From Aquarana catesbeiana (Eukaryota; Chordata; Amphibia; Anura; Ranidae), in assembly GCF_042186555.1 (NCBI RefSeq), contig NC_133332.1, positions 236,386,015 through 236,450,014 on the forward strand: a stretch of 64,000 nucleotides of DNA, read 5' to 3'. The notes beneath the pieces are model-generated. The model made no database searches. It was not told the DNA's origin and saw only the letters and a program-made list of their open reading frames with translations. The position numbers and the translations under genes were made by a program. This document shows, piece by piece, positions 9,511-18,709 of this stretch (the stretch's first letter is position 1; each line of letters begins with the position of its first letter).

Positions 9511-9577
<67 letters not shown>
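9511..9577. repeat. (AC)n(AT)n microsatellite
   Basis: About five CA/AC units are followed by about 28 AT units without interruption. Confidence 0.95.
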
Positions 9578-9578
<1 letters not shown>

Positions 9579-9583
9579 TCATC

Positions 9584-10012
9584 CCGCACTTCCGGGTAGT
9601 GGGCTTGAATGCACATGGCCGCCGGCTCGCTCCTGCTGTGATTTTTCACAGCGGGAGCCGATGGGTGGGTACCACAGACTCTATGTCCACCGGCACCTGC
9701 TGATCATTAGGTATAGAGGCAGAATGGCAGTTTGCCTATGTAAACAAGGCAGATTACCATTCTCTCAGGAGGGAAGGCATGTATCCTATGTCTCTGCAAA
9801 GTAGGGACATGGATCCATGTCTTTCCCTAGTAAAAGCACCTCCCACACTGTAAAAAAACACTGGCTAGGCACACAGTTAACCCCTTTGATTGCCCCGATG
9901 TTAACCACTTCCCAGCTAGTATCATTAGTACAGTGACAGTACATATTTTTAGCACTGATTACTGTATTAGCATCATTGGTCCCCAAAAAAGTGTCAGTTA
10001 GTGTCTGATTTG
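9584..10012 (+). repeat. Fragment of TTAA-type MITE family
   Basis: The right half (TTAACCACTTCCC, then CAGTGACAGTACATATTTTTAGCACTGATTACTG) resembles the middle of the MITE at 10891-11839 and the MITE at 35294-36218. No coding potential. Ends are not preserved. Confidence 0.5.
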
Positions 10013-10886
10013 TATGCCCCCCCAGATCCATACAAGGCCCTTTGGGGATGTCACAAGGGGCGGGTTTTTCTGAGTGACACCCCGTGGCTATATAGGAAAT
10101 GGCAGACAGCAGAGCTGACACAACTGAGGCAGCCAGCGTTGGAGGTTTTTTTTTTCTTTTTAGCGGGTCAGCGGTGGCGGAAGAAGAAGACATCAGCAGA
10201 AGACAGCGGAGGGAGAAGACAGCACCAGAGGGAGAAGACAGGAAGAAGGCATCGCTCCCGGAGAAAGAAGACATGTTGGAGCTTCGACGGGGGACATTCT
10301 TCATTTTTATTAAAGGATTGGCAAAAACTGTCTTTTTTTGAAAAACTGCACTGCTTTTTTTTTAGGTGAATGGGTAGGGGCACAATGTACCCCATACTCA
10401 TTCACATGGGGGGGCTGGGATCCGACGGGGCCCTTTTTCTTCAAGGGGACTACCAGATTCCGATAAGCCCCCTGCCCGCAGACCCCCACAACCACCGGCC
10501 ATGGGGACAAGGTGCTTCGGGGTGCGGGGCACAGAGCCCCCCTGCCCTGAAGCACCCTCCCCCATTTTGAGGGCGCTCGCTCGTCCCCTCCCTTTCCTGA
10601 CCTGTCGGGCTGCGTGATCGGATAAGGGTCTGGCATGGATTCTGAGGGGGACCCTACGCCATTTTATTTTATTGGCATAAGGAGGTCCCCTCCAAATCCA
10701 TACCAGACTCCACACTGTTTTTTTTGAGGATTTTCTTTTTTGCCGGCAATTCTTTTTTTTTTACATTCAGCTGTCACCGGGGAACCCTGCTTACAGCTGC
10801 TGACTCATCGCTTGTTAAGGATGCGGCAGCCGGCTTCCTGGCCCACACCTTATCAACCAGCTATATACAGTGTGCTTACAGTGTGT
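10013..10886. repeat. Dispersed noncoding repeat with AATCCATACCAGAC-type motifs
   Basis: Contains CATGGGGGGGCTGGGATC and CAAATCCATACCAGACTC. Similar motifs occur inside the hAT-family elements near 21160-21250, 36440-36600 and 49165-49210. There is a TATATAGG-like box near 10090. No ORF with recognisable content. Confidence 0.4.
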
Positions 10887-10890
10887 TTAA

Positions 10891-11839
10891 CCAGTAAAGG
10901 GCCAGCTGCCGCAGTTATACTGTGGTAGGTTGGCTCACCTGGGCGAATCACTGTAGCTCTACATTGGCCGCTTTAAGAGCTCTAGGGGGCATGCGTTATT
11001 ACGGAGCCGTTGCGCATGCCTGCCGGCCGTGATATCCGCCGGGCACCCACGATCGCTCCTGAGAGAGACAGAACGAGATCTGTCAATGTAAACAGACAGA
11101 TCTCCGTTCTGTCAGGAGAGAGGAGACAGATCTGCTGTTCATACTGATTATGAACAGCGATCGGTCTCCTCTTCCGGCAGTTCCATACCCCCCACAGTTA
11201 TAAACACTCCCTAGGACACACATTTAACCCCTTGATCACCCCCTAGTGTTAACCCCTTCCCTGCCAATAACATTTATACAGTAATCAGTGGCTATTTTTA
11301 GCTCTGATGGCTGTATGAATGTCAATGGTCCCAAAAAAAGTTTCTGATCTGTCCCCTGCAATGTTGCAGTCCCGCAAAAATTCTCATATTACCGCCATTA
11401 CTAGTAGAAAAAAAAAAGAATAATAAAAATGCCATAAATCTATCCCCAATTTTGTAGACACTATAACTTTTGCGCAAACTAATCAATATATGCTCATCGC
11501 GATTTTTTTTTACCGAAAATATGTAGAAGAATACATATCAGCCTAAACTGAGGAAGAAATTAGTTTTTTTAACTTTTTTTGGATATTTATTATAGCAAAA
11601 AGTAAAAAATATTGTTTTTTTGTTTTTTTAAATTGTTGTTTTTTGTTTATAGTGAAAAAAAAAAAAAAAAACGTATCAAACACCACCAAAAGAAAGCTCT
11701 ATTTGTGGGAAAAAAAGGACATACATTTTGTTTGGGTACAGAGTCACACGACCGCGCAATTGTCAGTTAAAGTGACACAGGGCCATATTGCAAACATTAA
11801 GGGTCATTAAGGGAGCAAATCCTTCCAGGCCTTAAGTAG
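10891..11839 (+). mobile_element. TTAA-flanked MITE (piggyBac-type target)
   Basis: Flanked by TTAA at 10887-10890 and 11840-11843, with poorly preserved ends CCAGTAAAGGGCC and GGCCTTAAGTAG. The interior shares long stretches with the inverted MITE at 35294-36218: GCTATAACTTTTGCGC, TATGTAGAAGAATACATAT, ACCACCAAAAGAAAGCTCTA. No transposase is encoded. Confidence 0.75.
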
Positions 11840-11843
11840 TTAA

Positions 11844-12384
11844 AGAGAGAAAAAGAAAAAACACAAAAAGCATGAAAACTGCATGCAAAAACACATTAAT
11901 AACGAGGGTTCAAAAACACAAAATGCCCCGCAAAACGTGCCTGAAAAACACATCAAGCACAGCCCGCATAGTTGTGAACCTAGACTAATTGAGACCACGG
12001 CTTTGCGGCCTGCTGGAGCGAGATAGAGCACTATGTTGACTGAATACATTGGCAGAGAAACTGGCACCCTTTTCTGGTGGCGGGGGCAGCGACAAGCAGT
12101 CACTGACAGCGCTGAGGGCTTCCACTGCCTGCTCTCACTTCCCACCCACCTCTGACATCTCCTTCCCAAGCCCTCAGCTTGCGCCCTTTCCTTAACGTTG
12201 AGTGGACAGGAAGTGTGGGGCAGCTGGTTGGAACGGCTTCGGTTTCATTTACACACACCCTCCCCCAAGAAGATGGAAACAGGTTTTTATCAATTTATTT
12301 AGTTTTTTTAATTAAAATTAATTTTTATTCTTTTTTATTCTCTTCAGTTTTGCACTCTCTCCCTGTGATGCCACAGCCACACAG
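11844..12384. other. No gene seen
   Basis: A-rich start with imperfect GCATG...AAAACACA units (about 11860-11960), then mixed sequence. I see no coding, RNA or element boundary I can support. Confidence 0.4.
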
Positions 12385-12747
12385 CTGAACGTCCCTGTCA
12401 CACAGGCTGTCCGATCAGGTCCAGCTGTTTGTTTTTCAGGCGGACCTGATCGGACCCTCCAGTCCCCAGTCTAGAGCGGCGGATGTCAGCTGTCACCCGC
12501 CACTATCTGATCAGACGGATGGTGGTCCTATTTTCCATCTGCCTGGTGGATCAAATTAAAATGGACAGGCGATCCACTTTCATCTCATTTCCCCATAGAG
12601 GAGAGTGGGACTTTGTCCGTGTCCCCTCTGCATAGCGGATCGGACACTGACCTGTCATCCGCCTGCTCAGCGGGGATCAGCAGAGATATTCTCCGTTGAG
12701 CAAGGGGATCCTGCTAGCGGAGGTGCCCGTGTGAAGGGAGCCTAAGA
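12385..12747. mobile_element. Degenerate MITE related to 33556-33958
   Basis: The ends CCCTGTCACACAGG and CCCGTGTGAAGGGAGCC form an imperfect terminal inverted repeat. The interior repeats a GTCCGATC...GGCGGACCTGATCGGAC theme, CGGATGTCAGC and CTGACCTGTCATCCGCC, all shared with the MITE at 33556-33958. Target duplication not resolved. Confidence 0.5.
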
Positions 12748-12804
12748 TGACATGAGTCACTGGATTTAATATCGCTCCACATGTTTGGTTCCAGTCGTCT
12801 TTAT

Positions 12805-13060
12805 TAGGGATGAGCCCCATTTTCCAGTCAAACGTAAGTTCGACTCGAACATTGGGTGTTCGCCTGTTCATCAAATTCCAAACATTCTGGGGCGTTCGTG
12901 GGAAATTCGAGAGCCCACGGAATGCACCATAATGAACGGCGAGACCGTCAATGCATTGCGAGATCGCAGTGCATTGGCGGCTGCTGATTGGCCAAAGCAT
13001 GCACCTGACCTGCATGCTTTGGCCAATCACAGCGCAAATTTGTGTATCAATTTAAGGTTA
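12805..13060 (-). mobile_element. hAT-family terminal fragment with perfect 19-bp hairpin
   Basis: Begins TAGGGATGAGC, the terminal sequence of the hAT family at 20583 and 48737. It contains a perfect 19-bp inverted repeat, TGATTGGCCAAAGCATGCA (12985-13003) and its complement (13011-13029), with a 7-base loop. A related but weaker hairpin occurs near 61597-61631 in the large hAT. Confidence 0.65.
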
Positions 13061-13944
13061 TTTTTGTCATCGAAAATAAAGCTTTGTTAGTTAAAAAAAA
13101 AACTGGCTCCTAACTTTTTTGCTGGCTCCTAGATTCCAACCAAAATTGTCAAGCCCTGACCTAAATGTATTCCAATCACGTGTATGAGGAGTCATGTAAC
13201 AGCTTGTAGAGAGTGTAAAATGTTTTATTGAAAGTACATTATTATATTTAGTAGTTTGTATATAGAAAACACAATTCTTAATATCGGTATAGAAAAACAA
13301 TCTCAGTGAGGAAATAGGATGAGACCTGCACCCCAATACGCTCTACATACCCCATAAAATACTCTTGCAGACCTATTCAATAAGGCAGTGTATAGAGCAA
13401 TGAAGACATGCTAGCGGGGCGGTTTTATTAAGGTCACGTGACAACGTGACCTTAAAAAAATCTAAAAAAACCCCATTTTATGGCACTTTTCAAAATGCTT
13501 TTAAGGTGTTTCGGAAACACTGCCCATCCTAACTACACCTGGCAGGTAAATTTAGGAGCAACCCTGCCTAAACACCAGGGTGCTACATTCCCAACCTGCC
13601 TACTAATCTATGTATTGGAGTTTGCATAAAAAAATGATAATTTAAGCCCTCAAGCCTGAGAGCAAATGTCCCGGCAAAACTGGGATGGGTGGGGAAACAG
13701 GGAAAGAATAACAATAACAATAGTATATGTGGCGTACCACATGAAATAAACATAAATATCAGACACATGAAATGGTAGATCATATATGATTTTTATGTAG
13801 AGTTTTAAGGGTAGAAATAAGCAACGACCTTGCTTCCTACCTATCTAATATATACAATGATAGGAAGATATAAAAAAAGGTTAGTGTTGTCATCAGGTTA
13901 GGTCCCTGTCTCTCCTTATCCAAGGAAGACGTATCGAAGCAGCA
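13061..13944. other. No gene; short palindrome and an LTR-end-like segment
   Basis: At 13428-13455 a 12-bp perfect inverted repeat TTAAGGTCACGT/ACGTGACCTTAA spans a GACA loop. At 13531-13591 a ~60-bp block (ACACCTGGCAGGTA...CCCTGCCTAAACACCA) recurs at 26062-26122. Both blocks end in ACA, so each could be the TG end of a minus-strand LTR. No coding potential. Confidence 0.45.
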
Positions 13945-14075
13945 ACACCTGAAAGAGAAATAAACAGTAATGCAAATGCATCCTATCCTATAATAACATG
14001 GTGCAATACAGTATTGCACCATGTTATTATAGGATAGGATGCATTTGCATTACTGTTTATTTCTCCTTCAGGTGC
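13945..14075. repeat. Near-perfect ~65-bp-arm palindrome
   Basis: The centre is GTGCAATAC-A-GTATTGCAC (14001-14019). The arms extend outward through CCTATAATAACATG, GATGCATTTGCATTACTG and AAATAAACAG to the CACCTGAA/CTTCAGGTG shoulder with few mismatches and a one-base centre. An octamer ATGCAAAT lies in each arm. No neighbouring gene. Confidence 0.9.
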
Positions 14076-14564
14076 TTCTGCTTGCATTATATACATAATG
14101 AAAGCAGGCCCCATTCTCAGCCGAGAATGCCACCCCCTTTCCTAATCAAACATAAACTTTGTTAGGGTTTTGTGACAGACCCCGTACTCAAGATGTCCGC
14201 CGTAAATGCTTCCTCTGTCCGGTATCACACAATCCAAGACCCCTTAGCTTTCCCATTCACTAGTCGTAGCTTAGTGTAGGGTAAAACATCAGACCACACC
14301 AGTCTTGGAGTACATGAGGAATAGCCTTTTATTTGAGATTTCACACAAATATATACAGCAGGATGACAAACTGCAACCAGAAACCTAATTAACATGAGCT
14401 AATTATTTAATCCTTTAGACAGCCTAAGTGACTAAGAGACATAACCTTTAGGACAGACTTGTCGTCTTTTAGCTCAGAAGATACAATTAACATTATCAAC
14501 ACAGAACTCCTTCATACAATAGCAAGGTTAATTAGCACACACAACAATGGGTGAAATACTCTTA

Positions 14565-14768
14565 TGCCGCGTACACACGAGCTGACTTGCCAACAGGCTA
14601 AACTCGGTCGGAATTTCCGACAGAAAGATTTAGAACATGTTCTATATCTGAGTCCGTCGGAAATGCTGACAGAAAAAGTCCGATGGGGCATACACACGGT
14701 CAGAATGTCCGACCAAAAGCTCCCATCTGACTTTTTCTGTCGGGAAGTCCGGCCGCGTGTACGCAGCA
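14565..14768. mobile_element. Harbinger MITE, 204 bp
   Basis: Terminal inverted repeats TGCCGCGTACACACG and CGCGTGTACGCAGCA are flanked by TTA (14562-14564 and 14769-14771). The interior carries CGGTCGGAATTTCCGAC-type subterminal motifs like those of the large Harbingers. It is absent from the sister LTR near 22500 (a single TTA there), so it arrived after family A inserted. Confidence 0.92.
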
Positions 14769-14937
14769 TTAGAAGTAGACAACAGGAGACCCAGGGCTTT
14801 CCAGATCTCATTAATCAGAATTCCTTTCCCATACACCTGCTATATGAGTCCCAAGCATGCAGAGACCATCATGTCCTCCTTAATAATGTCCTTTTGCATT
14901 ACATAACAGAATATCTTCCTAAATGCTTGTAGCTTCC

Positions 14938-15578
14938 TGTCAGAGTATCTAATTGACCAGACTGTGTGGACTGCACAGAGGAGACCAGAAACACATGTAA
15001 GTGAAATGGTGTTTATTAACAAGTGAAAAAGGAAAACAGTGCAAAACCCACACAACAACCCACTACAAACAACAATATATATATAAGTAAATGGAGATAC
15101 CGTAATCGTAAACAAGCCAAGCCAAGGTCATACACAGGGAAGTCAGCAGATGGGGTACAGGGCAGGGATCCAAGGGAGCCAGGAACAGAAGGGACAGGAC
15201 TAGGAAGGCCTCAGGATAGGGATTGGATCAGATCAGGACAAGGCAGATAGCAGGCTCAAGGTCAAACAGGCAGCAAGGTCAGAACGCAGGGAGAGAGAGA
15301 GATACCAAGGCAAGCCTATGAGGGCTTGCCGGGTATTTGTAAGGCTGTGGTAATTGACCTCATGTCACAGCTGAGCGCAGTGTGAGCTGTTTGCTCCACA
15401 CTGCCAGAGTGCACCCGCTGGTTGACGCCGGTACTACGGCCCGAGGATGCAACAGTGCCACCAGCAGGAAAGACCTCTTACTGCAGGTCCTAGGTGTTGG
15501 AAGACACCTGCTGATGGACACTGGTACTGCGATCCAAGAGACCGATAGCGCCACCAACGGGTAGACCTTCTCATGACA
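14938..15578 (-). repeat. 3' LTR of element B
   Basis: 641 bp, TGTCAGAGTATC...TTCTCATGACA on plus. The minus sense contains GTTAATAAACAC as a probable polyadenylation signal. The last part of the element's ORF reads into it. Confidence 0.93.
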
Positions 15579-17921
15579 GTACCCCCCCCTAAAGGAGCGG
15601 CCTCTGGACGCTCCAACAAGGTGCATCTGTTCAAAGTTCATGGCCTCCAACTGAACAGATGAGGGCACATCAGGCCGGGCATCGGGTACATCAACCTGGA
15701 CAGTGGGTACTGCTGGCATGTCAGAGTCATTAAGCTGGGCAGCAGACGACAGGAACCACTTGAGCTGGGCAGCAGACGACAGGAACCACTTGAGCTGGGC
15801 AGCAGACGACAGGAACCACTTGAGCTGGGCAGCAGACGACAGGAAACACTTGAGCTGGGCAGCAGACGACAGGAACCACTTGAGCTGGGCAGCAGACGAC
15901 AGGAACCACTTGAGCTGGGCAGCAGACGACAGGAACCACTTGAGCTGGGCAGCAGACGACAGGAACCACTTGAGCTGGGCAGCAGACGACAGGAACCACT
16001 TGAGCTGGGCAGCAGACGACAGGAACCACTTGAGCTGGGCAGCAGACGACAGGAACCACTTGAGCTGGGCAGCAGACGGCAGGAACCACTTGAGCTGGGC
16101 AGCAGACGACAGGAACCACTTGAGCTGGAGGGCAGACACCCGAACATCAGGCTGGAGGGCTGGAACATCAGACTGGAAAGCTGGAACATCCGACTTGGAA
16201 GCTGGCACATCAGACTGAGAAGCTGGCACATCAGACTGGGAAGCAATCTTCGAGACATCAGGCTGGAAGGCAAGCTGCAAGACATCAGGCTGGGAAGCTG
16301 GTACCGCAAACTGGGAAGCTGGCACATCAATCTGGGAAGCTGGCACATCAATCTGGGAAGCTGGCACATCAATCTGGGAAGCTGGCACATCAATCTGGGA
16401 AGCTGGCACATCAGACTGGGAAGCTGGCACATCAGACTGGTAGGTAGGCATCAAGACATCAGGCTGGAAGACAAGCTGCAAGGCATCAGGCTGGGAAGCT
16501 GGCACATCAATCTGGGAAGCTGGCACATCAATCTGGGAAGCTGGCACATCAGACTGGGAAGCTGGCACATCAGACTGGGAAGCTGGCACATCAGACTGGG
16601 AAGCTGGCACATCAGACTGGTAGGTAGGCATCAAGACATCAGGCTGGAAGACAAGCTGCAAGGCATCAGGCTGGGAAGCTGGTACAGCAAACTGGGAAGC
16701 TGGCACATCAATCTGGGAAGCTGGCACATCAATCTGGGAAGCTGGCACATCAGACTGGTAGGTAGGCATCAAGACATCGGGCTGGAAGGCAAGCTGCAAG
16801 ACATCCGGCTGGAAGGCAGGGACATCGAGCTGGAAGGCCGGCATCGGGACGACAGACTGGGAGGCAGGCACATCAGACTGCAAAGCTGGAACATCAGACT
16901 GCAAAGCTGGAACATCAGACTGCAAAGCTGGAACATCAGACTGGAAAGCTGGAACCTCAGACTGGAAAGCTGGAACCTCAGACTGGAGAGCGGGCACAGG
17001 CTGAAAAGCAGGCACCGGGACTTCAGGCTGGAAGGCCAGCTTCAAGACATCCGGCTGGAAGGCAGGGACATCGAGCTGGAAGGCAGGCATCGGGACAACA
17101 GACTGGGAGGCAGGCACATCAGACTGTAAAGTGGGAGCGGGTTGGGTTACTGGCAAGATGGTGTGGGTCGGGAAGAATTTTTGTTTCTTTTTTGGTTTAG
17201 CCCGTGCAGTCTTGTATGTAGGTGCAGGGCTGTAAGAAAAGAAAGTAGCTGGGCAGAAGGAAGACCAAGGAACTGTAGCTAGAGAGGGGTTTTGTGGGAC
17301 TGTTACAGTTGAAGGAGAAGAGACAGGTGAATTGAAGGCAGGATAGGTGCGACACTTGGAGACTGGGTGGTAGTATTGGGTAGGGAGCTGGTTAAACTGG
17401 GTAGTAGCTGAGGTTGCCATGAGTGACGGGGAGATAGATTTTTTGGAAGGTAGATGATTAATGGCAGGGCTGGAATATTGTGGTTTAGCTAAAGACAGGA
17501 GATCTGACCATGCCTGCAGCAAAGGTTGAACAAACGCTGATTTACACACAGCCTGACTAACCAAAGATTGTACTGAATAAATGCAATCAGATAACACCTG
17601 CTGGGAACAAGCGGAATAATGTTCATCAAAGGAAGCCGGATCATCCTCTAACAACCATATCAGGGATTCAACCTGGTCACAACTGAAAGGAGGGGAGAAA
17701 TCGTCACTACCTTCGGGAATGCATGACAAAGCTGACTTTGTACATAATTGGATCAAAGGCTGAACATCCTCAAATAACATATGACCTCGATCTACAAGTA
17801 AATGGGCGGTTTGTATCGTTTCCAGCAGTTGGTCTCGGGTCCAATCTTTAAGAGTCTGACAACAATATTCATTATCCTCTGCCGCCAGCAGAGAATAATA
17901 GACAATTTCATCAAAGTCCAT
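15360..17921 (-). CDS. Element B protein, 853 residues, N-terminal gag-like region plus two repeat domains
   Basis: The ATG at 17921 lies about 70 bases inside the 5' LTR boundary and is the first long frame of the element. Residues 1-160 (MDFDEIVYYSLLAAED...) look helical and acidic, with several Trp and Cys, and could be a Gag-like core; I do not recognise the family. Residues ~160-240 are Ser/Pro/Thr rich, and a basic KPKKKQKFF patch sits near 243. Residues ~262-590 are degenerate DVPASQS/DVPAFQP heptads. Residues ~600-730 are 13 copies of QLKWFLSSAA. The tail reads into the 3' LTR. No zinc knuckle or enzyme motif is present. The ORF is fully open, consistent with a recent insertion. Other possibilities are an Env-position or cellular-derived ORF. 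Confidence 0.7.
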   Translation of the reverse strand: MDFDEIVYYSLLAAEDNEYCCQTLKDWTRDQLLETIQTAHLLVDRGHMLFEDVQPLIQLCTKSALSCIPEGSDDFSPPFSCDQVESLIWLLEDDPASFDEHYSACSQQVLSDCIYSVQSLVSQAVCKSAFVQPLLQAWSDLLSLAKPQYSSPAINHLPSKKSISPSLMATSATTQFNQLPTQYYHPVSKCRTYPAFNSPVSSPSTVTVPQNPSLATVPWSSFCPATFFSYSPAPTYKTARAKPKKKQKFFPTHTILPVTQPAPTLQSDVPASQSVVPMPAFQLDVPAFQPDVLKLAFQPEVPVPAFQPVPALQSEVPAFQSEVPAFQSDVPALQSDVPALQSDVPALQSDVPASQSVVPMPAFQLDVPAFQPDVLQLAFQPDVLMPTYQSDVPASQIDVPASQIDVPASQFAVPASQPDALQLVFQPDVLMPTYQSDVPASQSDVPASQSDVPASQSDVPASQIDVPASQIDVPASQPDALQLVFQPDVLMPTYQSDVPASQSDVPASQIDVPASQIDVPASQIDVPASQIDVPASQFAVPASQPDVLQLAFQPDVSKIASQSDVPASQSDVPASKSDVPAFQSDVPALQPDVRVSALQLKWFLSSAAQLKWFLPSAAQLKWFLSSAAQLKWFLSSAAQLKWFLSSAAQLKWFLSSAAQLKWFLSSAAQLKWFLSSAAQLKWFLSSAAQLKCFLSSAAQLKWFLSSAAQLKWFLSSAAQLKWFLSSAAQLNDSDMPAVPTVQVDVPDARPDVPSSVQLEAMNFEQMHLVGASRGRSFRGGYCHEKVYPLVALSVSWIAVPVSISRCLPTPRTCSKRSFLLVALLHPRAVVPASTSGCTLAVWSKQLTLRSAVT
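15732..16121. repeat. 30-bp minisatellite, 13 units
   Basis: The unit GAGCTGGGCAGCAGACGACA plus GGAACCACTT repeats in perfect 30-base register with only a few substitutions (one AAACACTT unit, one GACGGC unit). It encodes the QLKWFLSSAA decapeptide on minus. Because 30 is divisible by three and the unit lacks stops in several frames, other frames are open here too. Confidence 0.95.
16140..17130. repeat. 21-bp minisatellite with higher-order blocks
   Basis: Units of GCTGGCACATCAGACTGGGA and variants encode DVPASQ(S/I) on minus. Larger blocks recur, marked by TGGTAGGTAGGCATCAAGAC near 16440, 16620 and 16760. Confidence 0.9.
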
Positions 17922-17991
17922 TTTGCGCGCCCACCGTAACAGGACGGTTTCTCAGTGCAGCCACGTCTGGTCAGGGATGGCCTTGGTATAC

Positions 17992-18632
17992 TGTCAGAGT
18001 ATCTAATTGACCAGACTGTGTGGACTGCACAGAGGAGACCAGAAACACATGTAAGTGAAATGGTGTTTATTAACAAGTGAAAAAGGAAAACAGTGCAAAA
18101 CCCACACAACAACCCACTACAAACAACAATATATATATAAGTAAATGGAGATACCGTAATCGTAAACAAGCCAAGCCAAGGTCATACACAGGGAAGTCAG
18201 CAGATGGGGTACAGGGCAGGGATCCAAGGGAGCCAGGAACAGAAGGGACAGGACTAGGAAGGCCTCAGGATAGGGATTGGATCAGATCAGGACAAGGCAG
18301 ATAGCAGGCTCAAGGTCAAACAGGCAGCAAGGCCAGAACGCAGGGAGAGAGAGAGATACCAAGGCAAGCCTATGAGGGCTTGCCGGGTATTTGTAAGGCT
18401 GTGGTAATTGACCTCATGTCACAGCTGAGCGCAGTGTGAGCTGTTTGCTCCACACTGCCAGAGTGCACCCGCTGGTTGACGCCGGTACTACGGCCCGAGG
18501 ATGCAACAGTGCCACCAGCAGGAAAGACCTCTTACTGCAGGTCCTAGGTGTTGGAAGACACCTGCTGATGGACACTGGTACTGCGATCCAAGAGACCGAT
18601 AGCGCCACCAACGGGTAGACCTTCTCATGACA
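17992..18632 (-). repeat. 5' LTR of element B
   Basis: 641 bp, identical to 14938-15578 apart from one visible substitution near 18330. The minus-strand sequence following it (GTATACCAAGGCC) is the expected primer-binding position but does not start with the usual TGG. Confidence 0.93.
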
Positions 18633-18709
18633 CTTCCTCAAATGTCAGTAGGCAGGAGGCTAGCATTCAGTCCCCTCCAAAAGCCTCTGTCCCGGCTAGG
18701 TCTGTCACA

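Larger units (their letters stand above)
14938..18632 (-). mobile_element. Non-autonomous LTR retroelement family B, very young
   Basis: TGT...ACA ends are flanked by the 5-bp duplication CTTCC (14933-14937 and 18633-18637). Two 641-bp LTRs differ at one base that I can see (T/C near 15278 and 18330). The interior (15579-17991) encodes one long ORF and no protease, reverse transcriptase, RNase H or integrase. A polypurine tract (AGGGGGGGGTAC on minus) precedes the 3' LTR. I could not recognise a standard primer binding site next to the 5' LTR. Mobilisation must be in trans (inference). Confidence 0.92.
14171..18709 (-). repeat. 3' LTR of family A copy 2, interrupted by element B
   Basis: LTR sequence lies at 14171-14937 and resumes at 18638-18709, ending GGTCTGTCACA. 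After removing the MITE it is about 632 bp, against 649 bp for the partner LTR. Both contain AATAAAAG (near 14331 and 22261, minus sense) and CTGTATATATTTG upstream of it. The 22110 LTR shows the empty sites for both nested insertions. Confidence 0.85.

Noticed and set aside
10001..10401. Overlapping plus and minus ORFs of 80-170 residues
   Set aside because: Low-complexity GA-rich and poly-T sequence inside a dispersed noncoding repeat, with no homologous frame in related copies.
15703..16432. Alternative-frame ORFs over the 30-bp minisatellite (plus-strand LSWAADDRNH and minus-strand SSSGSCRLLP and VVCCPAQ repeats)
   Set aside because: Shadows of the array in frames other than the element B ORF. 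Only the 15360-17921 frame continues through both flanks of the array.
16140..17130. Possibility that element B's ORF is a host gene captured between LTRs
   Set aside because: Its start is 70 bases inside the 5' LTR, its end is in the 3' LTR, there are no introns, and no host-like domain is seen. A retroelement ORF is simpler.
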